Assembly (NCBI RefSeq): GCF_000341225.1
Contig: NZ_ANAC01000007.1
Coordinates: 124,001 to 188,000, forward strand
Direction of reading: 5' to 3'
From: Nocardiopsis alba DSM 43377
GTDB lineage: Bacteria; Actinomycetota; Actinomycetes; Streptosporangiales; Streptosporangiaceae
Length of the DNA: 64,000 bases
Part shown: piece by piece, positions 27,000 to 34,892 of the stretch
Layout of the letters: each line of letters starts with the position of its first letter
Position numbering within the stretch: position 1 is the stretch's first letter
Program-made: the position numbers and the translations under genes
The notes under the pieces: model-generated
Database searches by the model: none
Seen by the model: only the letters and a program-made list of their open reading frames with translations
Told to the model about the DNA's origin: nothing

Positions 27000-27200
27000 A
27001 TGTCCGGTACCGGAGAGGCGTTCGACCGGTTGAAGAAGGCCGTCGGAGACAACGCCGACAAGGTCGAAGGGGTCGTCGGAAAGGCCGCGGACGCCGCCAA
27101 GAAGGCCACCGGAGGCGCCCACGACGACAAGATCGACAAGGGGGCCGGAGCGGCCACCGAGTACCTGCGCAAGCGCGCCCAGGAGAACAAGAAGTCCTGA
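27000..27200 (+). CDS. MT0933-like antitoxin family protein
   Basis: This 66-residue, Lys/Ala/Asp-rich helical protein with repeated KVEGVVGKAADAAKKATGG resembles the Rv0909/MT0933-like antitoxin family (PF14013) and also recalls CsbD-type stress proteins. In mycobacteria the family pairs with a toxin, but neither neighbour looks like one, so it may be a solitary stress protein. The ATG lies after GGGGGGTTCCC. A long terminator follows at once. Confidence 0.75.
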   Translation: MSGTGEAFDRLKKAVGDNADKVEGVVGKAADAAKKATGGAHDDKIDKGAGAATEYLRKRAQENKKS

Positions 27201-27217
27201 CCGGGGAGGACCCGGCA

Positions 27218-27253
27218 CACGGAGCGGAGGGGGAGATCCCCCTCCGCTCCGTG
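27218..27253 (+). terminator. Terminator after the antitoxin-like gene
   Basis: A perfect 16-bp stem (27218-27233 with 27238-27253) with a four-base AGAT loop lies 17 bases after the stop codon. Confidence 0.9.
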
Positions 27254-27302
27254 CTTCCGAGCACGATCGACGTCCTCGGAAGAAAGTGTGTATTCGCAGG
27301 TG

Positions 27303-27349
27303 AGGATAGGTTTCGAGAGGACTATCCTGATCGTGTGAGGCGAACCTTA
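27303..27349 (+). promoter_or_regulatory. Possible iron-box operator with an AGGATAG inverted repeat
   Basis: The 19-mer at 27331-27349 matches the DtxR/DmdR iron-box consensus TTAGGTTAGGCTAACCTAA at 13 positions, keeping AGGC and AACCT. Just upstream AGGATAG (27303-27309) and CTATCCT (27322-27328) form a perfect inverted repeat, and GGTGAGGATAGG is a weaker iron-box half. It lies directly before a [2Fe-2S] protein gene, so iron control is plausible. The match is imperfect. Confidence 0.4.
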
Positions 27350-27363
27350 CCCAGGACCCCGGG

Positions 27364-27876
27364 GTGGTGAGGACGATCGACGACGCGCCCTGTAGGCTCA
27401 CCGTCTGCCGAGGATGCTGCTGCGGCACCCGCAAGAAGGTCCCGGGCGTCGATCACGAGGCACAGCTGGCCCGCCTCGGCTCCATCGACGACCACGCCGC
27501 CCGCCGTGTCCCGATGCGCACCAGCAAGTGTCTGGGCATCTGCTTCCAGGCCGACGTGGTGGTGGTCCAACCCTCCGGAACGGGGCGAGCGGCCGGCGGA
27601 CGCCCCGTCTGGCTCGGTCGGATCACCGACGACGAGCTGTTGGAGGCCATCGACGACTGGATCTTCGAGGGCGGCCCCGGACTCGCGCCCCTGCCCGAGG
27701 CGCTCGTCGACCACGTCACGTCCAAGGACGCGAAGAAGCCGAAGAAACCCAAGGGCGCCAAGCACTCCAAGGCCGAGAAGAAGAAGCGCAAGAAGGACAA
27801 GAAGCGCGAGAAGGAGAAGAAGGCCAAGGCCGGGAAACGCGAGAAGAAGGCGGGCAAGGGGGCAGGGGCCGCCTGA
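27364..27876 (+). CDS. Thioredoxin-like [2Fe-2S] ferredoxin family protein
   Basis: This 170-residue protein (GTG start; a second GTG follows immediately) begins with a thioredoxin-like ferredoxin domain. It has cysteines in CRGCCCG (residues about 15-20) and CLGICFQADVVVV (about 56-68), the four-ligand pattern of this family. The last about 50 residues are an extreme Lys/Glu tail (KKKRKKDKKREKEKK), possibly nucleic-acid or membrane binding. The redox partner is unknown. A possible iron box precedes it. It is convergent with the ABC transporter. Confidence 0.78.
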   Translation: MVRTIDDAPCRLTVCRGCCCGTRKKVPGVDHEAQLARLGSIDDHAARRVPMRTSKCLGICFQADVVVVQPSGTGRAAGGRPVWLGRITDDELLEAIDDWIFEGGPGLAPLPEALVDHVTSKDAKKPKKPKGAKHSKAEKKKRKKDKKREKEKKAKAGKREKKAGKGAGAA

Positions 27877-27920
27877 GACCGCGCCACGCCCCCGCCCGAG
27901 CGGGGACGCGCGCGAGTCCC

Positions 27921-29819
27921 TCAGCGGTCCTGGGAGGCGAACTGGGTCCGGTACAGGGCCGTGTACAGGCCCCCGGCCGACAAGAGCTCGTCGTGGGTAC
28001 CGCGCTCCAGGATCCGACCGTCCTCCAGCACCAGGATCTGGTCGGCCTCACGCACCGTCGCCAGACGGTGGGCGATCACCAGCGAGGTGCGTCCCTGGAG
28101 GGCGACGGCCAGAGCCTCCTGGACCGCGGCCTCCGAACCCGAGTCCAGATGCGCGGTGGCCTCGTCCAGAACCACCACCGACGGGGCCTTCAACAGCAAC
28201 CGGGCGATGGCCAGCCGCTGCTTCTCCCCGCCGGACAACCGGTAGCCGCGGTCGCCGACCATGGTGTCCAGACCGTTCGGCAGCTGCTCCAGGAGAGGAC
28301 CCAACCGCGCCATCCGCAGCGCCTCCTCCATCTCGGCCTCGGTCGCCTCGGGCCGGGCGTAACGGAGGTTGGCGCCCACGGTGTCATGGAAGAGCTGTGT
28401 GTCCTGGGTGACCACGCCCACCGAGGCGCGCAGGGACTCCCCGGTCACCTCCTTCAGATCCAGGCCGCCCAGGCGCACCTCGCCCTCGTTCGGGTCGTAC
28501 AGACGCGAGACCAGGTGGGTGAGGGTGGTCTTGCCCGCCCCGGAGGGGCCCACCAGCGCCACCATCCGGCCCGGCTCGGCTCGGAAGGACACCTCGCTCA
28601 GAACCTGGGTCTCCTCGGCCGCCTCCGTGTGCGGGGTGAGCTCGAGGGAGGCCACCGAGGACTCCGCGGCTCCCGGGTAGCGGAACGACACCTGGTCGAA
28701 CTCGACGCTCAACGGGCCCTTCGGCAACGGCAGGGCGTTGGGGCTCTCCTTGATCCGCGGTTCCAGGTCCAGCACCTCGAAGACCCGGTCGAAGGAGACC
28801 AGGGCCGTCATGATCTCCACGTGCACGTTGGACAGGGTGGTGATCGGGCCGTACAGCCTGGCCAGCAGGGTGGTCAGCGCCACCAGGGTGCCGACCTCGA
28901 AGGCGTTCTCCACCGCGAGCACACCGCCCACGCCATAGACCATCGCCATGGCCAACGCCGTGATGGTGGCCAACAGAGTGAACAGTAGACCGCCGATCAC
29001 CGCCTGACGGACCCCCAGGTCGCGCACGCGCGCGGCCTTCGTGGAGAAGTTCAGGGACTCCTCCTCAGGGCGACCGTACAGCTTGACCAGCATGGCGCCG
29101 CCGACGTTGAACCGCTCCGTCATCAGGGAGCTCATCGCCGCGTTGTTGTCCATCGCCTCGCGGGAGATGTTCGCGAGCCTGCGGCCCAGGAACTTCGCGG
29201 GCAGGACGAACAACGGCACCATGGCCAGCGCCAGTAGGGTCACCTCCCACGACAGCGCCAGCATGGTGATGAGCACCGCGACCACGCTGATCAGGTTGGA
29301 CACCACCGACTGGAGGACCGAGGTGATGGCGCGCTGGGCGCCGACCACGTCCGTGTTCAGTCGGCTGATCAGGGAACCGGTCTGTGTTCGGGTGAAGAAG
29401 GAGATCGGCATCCGCTGCACGTGGGTGAACACCTGGGTGCGCAGCAGGTAGATGACCCCCTCGCCGATCCGTGAGGAGAGCCAGCGGCCGGTGAGGGTGA
29501 TGACGCCCTCCATGAGCGCCAGGACCCCGGCGGCGATCGCCAGCCAGATCACCAACGAGGTGTTCCCGGGAAGGATGCCCTGGTCGATGATGGCCCGCAG
29601 GAGCAGGGGGTTGGCCACGACGATGCCCGCGCCCACAGCGGTCACCATCAGGAAGAGCAGGATGGAGCGCCAGTGCGGGGACGCGTAGGACATGACACGT
29701 CGGGTGATCCCCGGGGGGAGTTCCTGGCCTCGGGCGCTCCCGTCGTTGACCAGCGCCCTGTAGGAGGGCCTCCCTGACATCATCGGCAGCCTCGTTTCGT
29801 ACATCGGTTCGCCACGCAT
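27921..29819 (-). CDS. ABC transporter, fused permease and ATPase (exporter type)
   Basis: This protein of 632 residues has six transmembrane helices (about 50-350) followed by an ATPase domain. Walker A is GPSGAGKTT, the signature LSGGEKQR and Walker B VVVLDEATAHLD. It is a half-transporter of the MsbA/LmrA/BmrA kind acting as a homodimer; lipid, drug or peptide export are all possible. The ATG at 29819 has a poor ribosome binding site; ATGs at 29804, 29783 and 29780 are alternatives. No partner half-transporter is adjacent. Confidence 0.93.
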   Translation of the reverse strand: MRGEPMYETRLPMMSGRPSYRALVNDGSARGQELPPGITRRVMSYASPHWRSILLFLMVTAVGAGIVVANPLLLRAIIDQGILPGNTSLVIWLAIAAGVLALMEGVITLTGRWLSSRIGEGVIYLLRTQVFTHVQRMPISFFTRTQTGSLISRLNTDVVGAQRAITSVLQSVVSNLISVVAVLITMLALSWEVTLLALAMVPLFVLPAKFLGRRLANISREAMDNNAAMSSLMTERFNVGGAMLVKLYGRPEEESLNFSTKAARVRDLGVRQAVIGGLLFTLLATITALAMAMVYGVGGVLAVENAFEVGTLVALTTLLARLYGPITTLSNVHVEIMTALVSFDRVFEVLDLEPRIKESPNALPLPKGPLSVEFDQVSFRYPGAAESSVASLELTPHTEAAEETQVLSEVSFRAEPGRMVALVGPSGAGKTTLTHLVSRLYDPNEGEVRLGGLDLKEVTGESLRASVGVVTQDTQLFHDTVGANLRYARPEATEAEMEEALRMARLGPLLEQLPNGLDTMVGDRGYRLSGGEKQRLAIARLLLKAPSVVVLDEATAHLDSGSEAAVQEALAVALQGRTSLVIAHRLATVREADQILVLEDGRILERGTHDELLSAGGLYTALYRTQFASQDR

Positions 29820-29888
29820 GGGTCAACACCGGAGAGGGCGCGCGCCTTCCCAGGCGGGAGGCCGTGATGAGCCGAGGAACCCTGATGC

Positions 29889-30392
29889 CTAGAGGGAGTG
29901 CGCCAACCGTCCCAGAGCCGCGGTGGTGGAGCGGCCGGGGGTGAAGGGGAGCTCCCAGGCCTGGGCTCCGAGGGCCTCGGCGCCGCGGATCTTCGCCTGG
30001 GTGTAGCGATCGCCGGCGGTGAAGGCCAGGGCGGCGGGGGAGAGCGGACGCAGTAGATCGGCGTAGGCGGCCCAGTCGGCGACCGAGGGAGAGCCCTCGA
30101 TGATGAAGGAGCCGCTCACACAGGAGAGGGCCGCGATGGTCTCGGCGCGTTCCTCGGCGGGGTTGATCGGGCGTCCGGGGCCCTTCCAGGCGCGCACTCG
30201 TTCGTCGGATTCGATCCCGACGACCAGGGGGAGTCCGCGTTCGGCGATGGAGGTCAGGAAGCGCACGTGGCCGACGTGCAGGACGTCGAAGACCCCCGTG
30301 ACCACGACGGGGCCCTCCAGCGGCTCCGGTCGTCGGAACCAGATCGCTCTGAGCGGCAGGCCCGCCTCGTGCGTCCCGTCCGTGTCCGTCAT
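29889..30392 (-). CDS. Adenylyl/cytidylyltransferase-like protein (RfaE2/glycerol-3-P cytidylyltransferase fold)
   Basis: This 167-residue nucleotidyltransferase has the HxGH motif in GVFDVLHVGHVRFL and GIESDERVRAWKGPGRPINP, which resembles ADP-heptose and CDP-glycerol type enzymes. The later GRSTT takes the place of the ISSTxIR motif. It should transfer a nucleotide to a phosphorylated small molecule, but no heptose or teichoic acid genes are nearby, so the substrate is open. The ATG start is at 30392. Confidence 0.85.
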   Translation of the reverse strand: MTDTDGTHEAGLPLRAIWFRRPEPLEGPVVVTGVFDVLHVGHVRFLTSIAERGLPLVVGIESDERVRAWKGPGRPINPAEERAETIAALSCVSGSFIIEGSPSVADWAAYADLLRPLSPAALAFTAGDRYTQAKIRGAEALGAQAWELPFTPGRSTTAALGRLAHSL

Positions 30393-30726
30393 CTGGCCCC
30401 CGTTTCACCGAACCCGAGAGGCGCCCGTGCCCGATCGGGCCGACGGGACCGCCCGAAAGGTCAACGTACCTCTTCGAGGTGGGTATTCCGCTTTCGGGGA
30501 CGCGGGAACCGGAAGGGGCCGACGTTATTGTGACGCGCGCCACTTTGGATTGTATGGGTGGAGCGTGAGTCCCATCACGGAGACGAGTGCGTCGCGTGAT
30601 CTTCGAAGGGGGCGGCCCTTCCCCATGCCCGTCCGGCCGGCTCTGAACGTGTGAGGGCCGATCGGGTGGGGTCGAGAACGGCCGGAAGCGGACATGGAGC
30701 CCCCGCGTCACACCCGCCCGCCGGTG
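30393..30726. other. Intergenic region with a possible promoter
   Basis: No firm gene. A plus-strand promoter candidate TTGTGA (30528-30533) - 16 bases - TTGTAT (30550-30555) stands out, overlapped by the near-palindrome GTGACGCGCGCCAC (30530-30543). Directly downstream a 29-residue ORF (GTG 30565 to 30654, with GGTGGAGC before it) could be translated, but its composition is unremarkable. A transcript from here would run into the 80-bp repeat array, antisense to the tRNA-Gly 3' flank. Confidence 0.35.
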
Positions 30727-31105
30727 CCCCGGTTGAGGTGGTGGAACGGGCCGGTTTTCGTGGGGGCGCGGCTCGTTTCGAGTGGTGTGGGGGTTCGGGG
30801 GTCGTCCCCCGGTTGAAGTGGTGGAACGGGCCGGTTTTCGTGGGGGCGCGGCTCGTTTCGAGTGGTGCGGGGGTTCGGGGGTCGTGCCCCGGTTGAGGTG
30901 GTGGAACGGGCCGGTTCCGGTAGGAACACAGCTCGTCTCGAGTGGTGCGGGGGTTCGGGGGTCGCCCCCCGGTTGAAATGGCGAAACGAGCCGGTTCCGG
31001 TAGGAACACAGCTCGCCTCGAGTGGTGCGGGGGTTCGGGGGTCGTCCCCCGGTTGAAATGGCGAAACGAGCCGGTTCCCGTAGGAACACAGCTCGCCTCG
31101 AGTGG
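30727..31105. repeat. Tandem 80-bp repeat array ending in the 3' end of tRNA-Gly
   Basis: Five units with an exact 80-base period begin at about 30727, 30807, 30887, 30967 and 31047; the marker GGTTGA(A/G) occurs at 30731, 30811, 30891, 30971 and 31051. The last unit is cut at 31105, where it runs into the encoded CCA of tRNA-Gly. Units 1-2 share one middle segment (TTTTCGTGGGGGCGCGG); units 3-5 share another (TAGGAACACAG). Most units hold a CGGGGG-TCGT-CCCCCG-type hairpin. Read on the tRNA strand, each unit carries CCCGCACCACTCGA, nearly the tRNA's own CCCGCTCCACTCGA end. Confidence 0.95.
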
Positions 31106-31176
31106 AGCGGGCGACGAGAATCGAACTCGCATGACCAGCTTGGAAGGCTGGGGTTCTACCATTGAACTACGCCCGC
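31103..31176 (-). tRNA. tRNA-Gly (anticodon UCC)
   Basis: On the minus strand a 74-base cloverleaf begins GCGGGCG and ends CGCCCGC-T-CCA. The anticodon arm CCAGC-CTTCCAA-GCTGG gives anticodon TCC, the D-arm has AGTTCAATGGTAGA, and the T-arm has GTTCGATTC. CCA is encoded. The 3' flank is the repeat array. Confidence 0.97.
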
Positions 31177-31292
31177 ATGGCGCCGGAGACTTCGAGTTTC
31201 CTCTAGACTCGTGGAGCCGATGGAGACAAGAGTACAGTCTCCAAGGCGTTGGTCGCACATCCGTTGTGGATTGGTGTGGCGGCGCCGGGTCA

Positions 31293-31367
31293 CGGGGTGT
31301 GGCGCAGCTTGGTTAGCGCGCATGCTTTGGGAGCATGAGGCCGCGGGTTCGAATCCCGCCACCCCGA
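31293..31367 (+). tRNA. tRNA-Pro (anticodon UGG)
   Basis: A 75-base cloverleaf begins CGGGGTG and ends CACCCCG-A. The anticodon arm CATGC-TTTGGGA-GCATG gives anticodon TGG, and the T-arm has GGTTCGAATCC. CCA is not encoded. It is divergent from tRNA-Gly and upstream of tig. Confidence 0.97.
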
Positions 31368-31384
31368 CGAAACCGTCCTCGGTC

Positions 31385-31403
31385 GTCCGGCTCTCGGCCG
31401 GAC
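31385..31403 (+). terminator. Short hairpin after tRNA-Pro
   Basis: A perfect seven-base stem GTCCGGC (31385-31391) with GCCGGAC (31397-31403) and a five-base loop lies 17 bases beyond the tRNA; it probably ends the tRNA transcript. A TAGACT box at 31429-31434 may be the -10 of tig. Confidence 0.55.
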
Positions 31404-31592
31404 GCCGTGGCCCCCTGTGTATCTGCCCTAGACTTGGTGCGATCAGCAGGAAACTGTAAGTCCCAGCCCGTCGCAGGGCACCCCAGTAGAACGTGTCATC
31501 ACCGACCGGGGTGCGCGCGTGCATTCGCCGTTTGTGTGGTGCGCCTGCGGGCCGACGCGGACACCAGCCGGCAAACCTAGGAGTACCGCCCC

Positions 31593-33029
31593 GTGAAGAC
31601 CGATGTCGAGGAGCTCAGCCCGACCCGGGTCAAGCTGACCATCGAGGTGCCCTTCGAGGAGCTCGAGCACGCTTTCGACGTGACCTACAAGTCGCTCGCC
31701 AAGCAGGTTCGGATCAAGGGCTTCCGCCCGGGCAAGGCGCCGGCGCGGCTGATCGACCGCTATGTCGGCCGCGGCGCGGTGATCAGTGAAGCGGTCAACC
31801 ACGCCGTTCCGGAGCTCTACAACGAAGCCATCCAGAAGGAGGAGATCTTCGCGCTCGGCCAGCCCGACGTGGAGGTCACCAAGCTGGAGGACAACGAGGA
31901 GCTCGCCTTCACCGCCGAGGTCGACATCCGACCCAAGTTCGAGGTGAAGGACTACAAGGGCATCGAGGTGACGGTCGACAACGCCACCGTCACCGAGGAG
32001 CAGGTCGACGAGCAGATCGGCACCCTGCGCGAGCGTTTCTCGACCCTCGTGGGCGCCGACCGTCCCGTCGAGGACGGCGACCACCTGTCCATCGACCTGT
32101 CGGCCTCGATCGACGGTGAGAAGCTCGAGGACGTGGCCGTGAGCGGCTACTCCTACGAGGTGGGCACCAACACCATGCTGGAGGGCCTCGACGAGACCCT
32201 GCGCGGCATGGAGGCCGGTGGCGAGGCCACCTTCAAGACCACCCTGGTCGGTGGCGAGCACGGTGGCAAGGAGGCGGACGTCACCGTGACCGTGCAGTCG
32301 GTCAAGGTGAAGGAGCTGCCCGAGCTGGACGACGAGTTCGCCCAGCTGGCCTCGGAGTTCGACACCATCGACGAGCTGCGTGAGGACGTGCGCAAGCGCA
32401 TGGCCGACGTGCGTCGCATGCAGCAGCTCTCCGCCGCCCGTGACAAGGCGCTGGAGAAGCTGATCGAGTCGGTGGACATCCCGCTGCCCGACGCGGTCGT
32501 CGACGAGGAGATCGACCGTCGTCGCCAGAGCCTGGAGCAGCAGCTCGCGCAGAGCGGTCTGACCAAGGAGGCCTACCTCGAGTCGCAGGAGAAGACCGAG
32601 GAGGAGTTCGAGGAGGAGCTGAAGACCGGCGCCAACTCGGCGGTCAAGGCCGGGTTCATCCTCGACCAGCTGGCCCTCCAGGAGGACCTGAGCGCCGACC
32701 AGGGCGAGCTCAGCCAGTACGTGTTCGAGCAGGCCCAGCGCATGGGTGTCAGCCCGGACCAGCTCGCCCAGCACCTGGTCGAGTCGAACCAGATCCGTGT
32801 GGCCTTCACCGAGGTCGTCCGCGGCAAGGCCATGGACGTGGTCCTGGCCGGCGCCAAGGTGACCGACGAGGACGGCAACGTCATCGAGCAGGAGGTCGTC
32901 GAGGCCTCTGACGAGGACGCCGTGGAGGAGGCCGCCAAGGCCGCCGCCGCTGCCGCCGCCGAGGTCTCCGAGGACGAGGCGAAGGACGACAAGGACGAGG
33001 ACGCCGCCAAGGCCGACGACTCCAAGTAG
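31593..33029 (+). CDS. tig: Trigger factor, ribosome-associated chaperone
   Basis: This 478-residue protein has the N-terminal ribosome-binding domain with GFRPGKAP (the conserved L23-docking loop), a central PPIase domain (about 155-240) and a helical C-terminal chaperone domain. It folds nascent chains at the exit tunnel. The last about 55 residues are an acidic Ala/Glu/Asp/Lys tail typical of actinobacteria. The GTG start is preceded by TAGGAG. It stands upstream of clpP1-clpP2-clpX as in most bacteria, but a strong terminator separates it. Confidence 0.97.
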   Translation: MKTDVEELSPTRVKLTIEVPFEELEHAFDVTYKSLAKQVRIKGFRPGKAPARLIDRYVGRGAVISEAVNHAVPELYNEAIQKEEIFALGQPDVEVTKLEDNEELAFTAEVDIRPKFEVKDYKGIEVTVDNATVTEEQVDEQIGTLRERFSTLVGADRPVEDGDHLSIDLSASIDGEKLEDVAVSGYSYEVGTNTMLEGLDETLRGMEAGGEATFKTTLVGGEHGGKEADVTVTVQSVKVKELPELDDEFAQLASEFDTIDELREDVRKRMADVRRMQQLSAARDKALEKLIESVDIPLPDAVVDEEIDRRRQSLEQQLAQSGLTKEAYLESQEKTEEEFEEELKTGANSAVKAGFILDQLALQEDLSADQGELSQYVFEQAQRMGVSPDQLAQHLVESNQIRVAFTEVVRGKAMDVVLAGAKVTDEDGNVIEQEVVEASDEDAVEEAAKAAAAAAAEVSEDEAKDDKDEDAAKADDSK

Positions 33030-33066
33030 TCGCGTTCGGCGGCGTCGGGTCGCCGTCGAGCCCTCT

Positions 33067-33106
33067 CACGGGCCCCATCGATCCACCGCGATCGATGGGG
33101 CCCGTG
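33067..33106 (+). terminator. Terminator between tig and clpP1
   Basis: A perfect 16-bp stem (33067-33082 with 33091-33106) with an eight-base loop is followed by GTGTTCTCCTTTGTT. It makes tig a separate transcription unit from clpP1P2. Confidence 0.9.
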
Positions 33107-33161
33107 GTGTTCTCCTTTGTTCGCCCGCAGAGGAATATGTGTGTCTCGCAGGGGGTCCCAC

Positions 33162-33179
33162 CCTGCGCTCAAAGCGAAC
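33162..33179 (+). promoter_or_regulatory. ClgR-like operator upstream of clpP1P2
   Basis: CGCTCAAAGCGAAC at 33166-33179 fits the actinobacterial ClgR consensus core CGCYNANRGCGWWS. A half-site GTTCGCC lies upstream at 33119. ClgR is known to activate clpP1P2 in Streptomyces and Corynebacterium. A GACGAGC/GCTCGTC inverted repeat follows at 33194-33212, and TAGTGT (33218-33223) could be the -10. Confidence 0.6.
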
Positions 33180-33265
33180 AGGGACGTTATCCGGACGAGC
33201 CCGGCGCTCGTCGGCGTTAGTGTCGCTGTATCGCAACCGTTTCGATTCCGGAGCAGGTGACGAGA

Positions 33266-33898
33266 GTGCCGCCGACCTTTGATGAGTCCCCGCGATTCGA
33301 CGCTCGTACGTCGGACCCGCAGCTTTCCCCTTTTATTGAGCAGACGCCTCAGCGCCTGTTGCGCCAGCGAATCGTGTTCCTCGGCCAGCAGGTCGACGAC
33401 GACATCGCCAACCGCCTTGTCGGTGAACTTCTGCTGCTGTCCGCCGAGGACCGGCAGCGGGACATCACCATGTACATCAACTCGCCGGGTGGTTCCGTTA
33501 CCGCGGGCATGGCGATCTATGACGTCATGCAGTACATCCCCAACGATGTGCGCACCGTGGGTATCGGTATGGCCGCGTCCATGGGGCAGATGCTCCTGTG
33601 CGCCGGTGCGCCCGGTAAGCGTTACGCGCTGCCGCACACCCGCGTCATGATGCACCAGCCCTCCGGTGGCATCGGAGGCACCGCCTCCGACATCCGGATC
33701 CTGGCCGACCAGCTGCTCTACGTGAAGAAGATGTTCATCGAGAAGATCTCCGAGCACACCGGGCAGACGGTCGAGCAGATCGAGAAGGACGCCGACCGTG
33801 ACCGTTGGTTCACGGCCCAGGAGTCGCTGGAGTACGGCTTCATCGACGAGGTGCTCGAGGGCACCCTCGACGTGACCAGTGACCGTAACCAGAGCTGA
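33266..33898 (+). CDS. clpP1: ATP-dependent Clp protease proteolytic subunit 1
   Basis: With the GTG at 33266 (AGGTGA five bases upstream) the protein has 210 residues; an in-frame GTG at 33257 overlaps the ribosome binding site and is less likely. The serine protease triad is Ser105 (AASMGQ), His130 (MMHQPSGG) and Asp179 (DRDRW). ClpP1 forms a mixed tetradecamer with ClpP2, fed by ClpX or ClpC. It is followed after 44 bases by clpP2 without a terminator, so the two form an operon under the ClgR-like site. Confidence 0.95.
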   Translation: MPPTFDESPRFDARTSDPQLSPFIEQTPQRLLRQRIVFLGQQVDDDIANRLVGELLLLSAEDRQRDITMYINSPGGSVTAGMAIYDVMQYIPNDVRTVGIGMAASMGQMLLCAGAPGKRYALPHTRVMMHQPSGGIGGTASDIRILADQLLYVKKMFIEKISEHTGQTVEQIEKDADRDRWFTAQESLEYGFIDEVLEGTLDVTSDRNQS

Positions 33899-33942
33899 CC
33901 TGGCCCAGTCCATGGATCGGCGCAGTGCGTGGAAGGCGTGAA

Positions 33943-34599
33943 ATGACCGAGTTCAACCCCAGTCTCATCGGCGGCGCGGCCTCGATGGCTCCCCAGAGCC
34001 GCTACGTCCTGCCGTCCTACGTGGAGCGTACGTCGTACGGCGTCAAGGAGATGAATCCGTACAACAAGCTCTTCGAAGAGCGGATCATCTTCGTCGGCGT
34101 CCAGATCGACGACACTTCGGCCAACGACCTGATGGCCCAGCTCATCACCCTTGAGCAGCTCGACTCCGAGCGGGACATCCAGATGTACATCAACTCGCCG
34201 GGCGGGTCCTTCACCTCCCTCATGGCGATCTACGACACGATGCAGTTCGTGCGCCCGGACATCCAGACGGTGTGCATCGGACAGGCCGCGTCGGCCGCGG
34301 CGATCCTGCTGGCGGGCGGCACCAAGGGCAAGCGCGGCGCGCTTCCCAACGCCCGCATGATGATCCACCAGCCGGCCACCGAGGGCATGCACGGTCAGGC
34401 GAGCGACATCGAGATCCAGGCCAACGAGATCACCCGGATCCGTCAGCAGCTGGAGACCACCCTCTCCCGGCACACGGGTCGCAGCCCCGAGCAGGTGTCC
34501 AAGGACATCGAGCGGGACAAGATCCTGACCGCGGAGGAGGCCGTCGAGTACGGCCTGATCGACTTCGTGCTGCCTTACCGCAAGGCCTCGTTGAAGTAG
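33943..34599 (+). CDS. clpP2: ATP-dependent Clp protease proteolytic subunit 2
   Basis: The ATG at 33943 (GGAAGG seven bases upstream) gives 218 residues. The triad is Ser117 (QAASAAAIL), His142 (MMIHQPAT) and Asp192 (IERDKIL). The N-terminus is longer than in ClpP1 and may be processed. It is cotranscribed with clpP1 and is the second ring type of the actinobacterial ClpP1P2 complex. A terminator and a separate promoter lie before clpX. Confidence 0.95.
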   Translation: MTEFNPSLIGGAASMAPQSRYVLPSYVERTSYGVKEMNPYNKLFEERIIFVGVQIDDTSANDLMAQLITLEQLDSERDIQMYINSPGGSFTSLMAIYDTMQFVRPDIQTVCIGQAASAAAILLAGGTKGKRGALPNARMMIHQPATEGMHGQASDIEIQANEITRIRQQLETTLSRHTGRSPEQVSKDIERDKILTAEEAVEYGLIDFVLPYRKASLK

Positions 34600-34690
34600 T
34601 AGGGCCCCGGCCGGAAGTCCTCTTCCCGGGAAAGTTCACATACGTGTGCAACGGTTCACGGAAGGGGAATTCCGGCCTCGGAAGTACGCG

Positions 34691-34747
34691 CCGGACCGGT
34701 TCGTGACCCGCCTGGTACGACCCGGTGGTGAAGCCGGTCCGGTTTTT
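34691..34747 (+). terminator. Terminator of the clpP1P2 operon
   Basis: CCGGACCGG (34691-34699) pairs with CCGGTCCGG (34734-34742) across a 34-base GC-rich loop, directly followed by TTTTT. It is one of the few hairpins here with a true T-run. Confidence 0.65.
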
Positions 34748-34751
34748 CGCT

Positions 34752-34833
34752 TAGTCTGGCGGAGAGCGACACACAGATCGCCCCGTTCGTGACCGGTCGG
34801 TCGTGAGCGGGTGCACGGAAGTCGAGCTTCCGT
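34752..34833 (+). promoter_or_regulatory. clpX promoter box and leader hairpin
   Basis: TAGTCT at 34752-34757 is a good -10 candidate right after the clpP2 terminator. In the presumed leader, ACGGAAG (34815-34821) and CTTCCGT (34827-34833) form a perfect seven-base hairpin with a TCGAG loop. clpX therefore seems to have its own transcript. Confidence 0.45.
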
Positions 34834-34892
34834 CCGTTCGGCACCACAGGAGTGTCGTGAACGGGGCGGCCTTAGTTTTGAGGAGTGGCTGG

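Noticed and set aside
30727..31105. CRISPR array
   Set aside because: The 80-base units are contiguous, with no unique spacers between short repeats, and there are no cas genes.
30575..31258. Proline-rich repetitive proteins across the 80-bp repeats
   Set aside because: 80 is not a multiple of three, so the frame shifts every unit. The region is the flank of a tRNA, and none of the frames has a good start.
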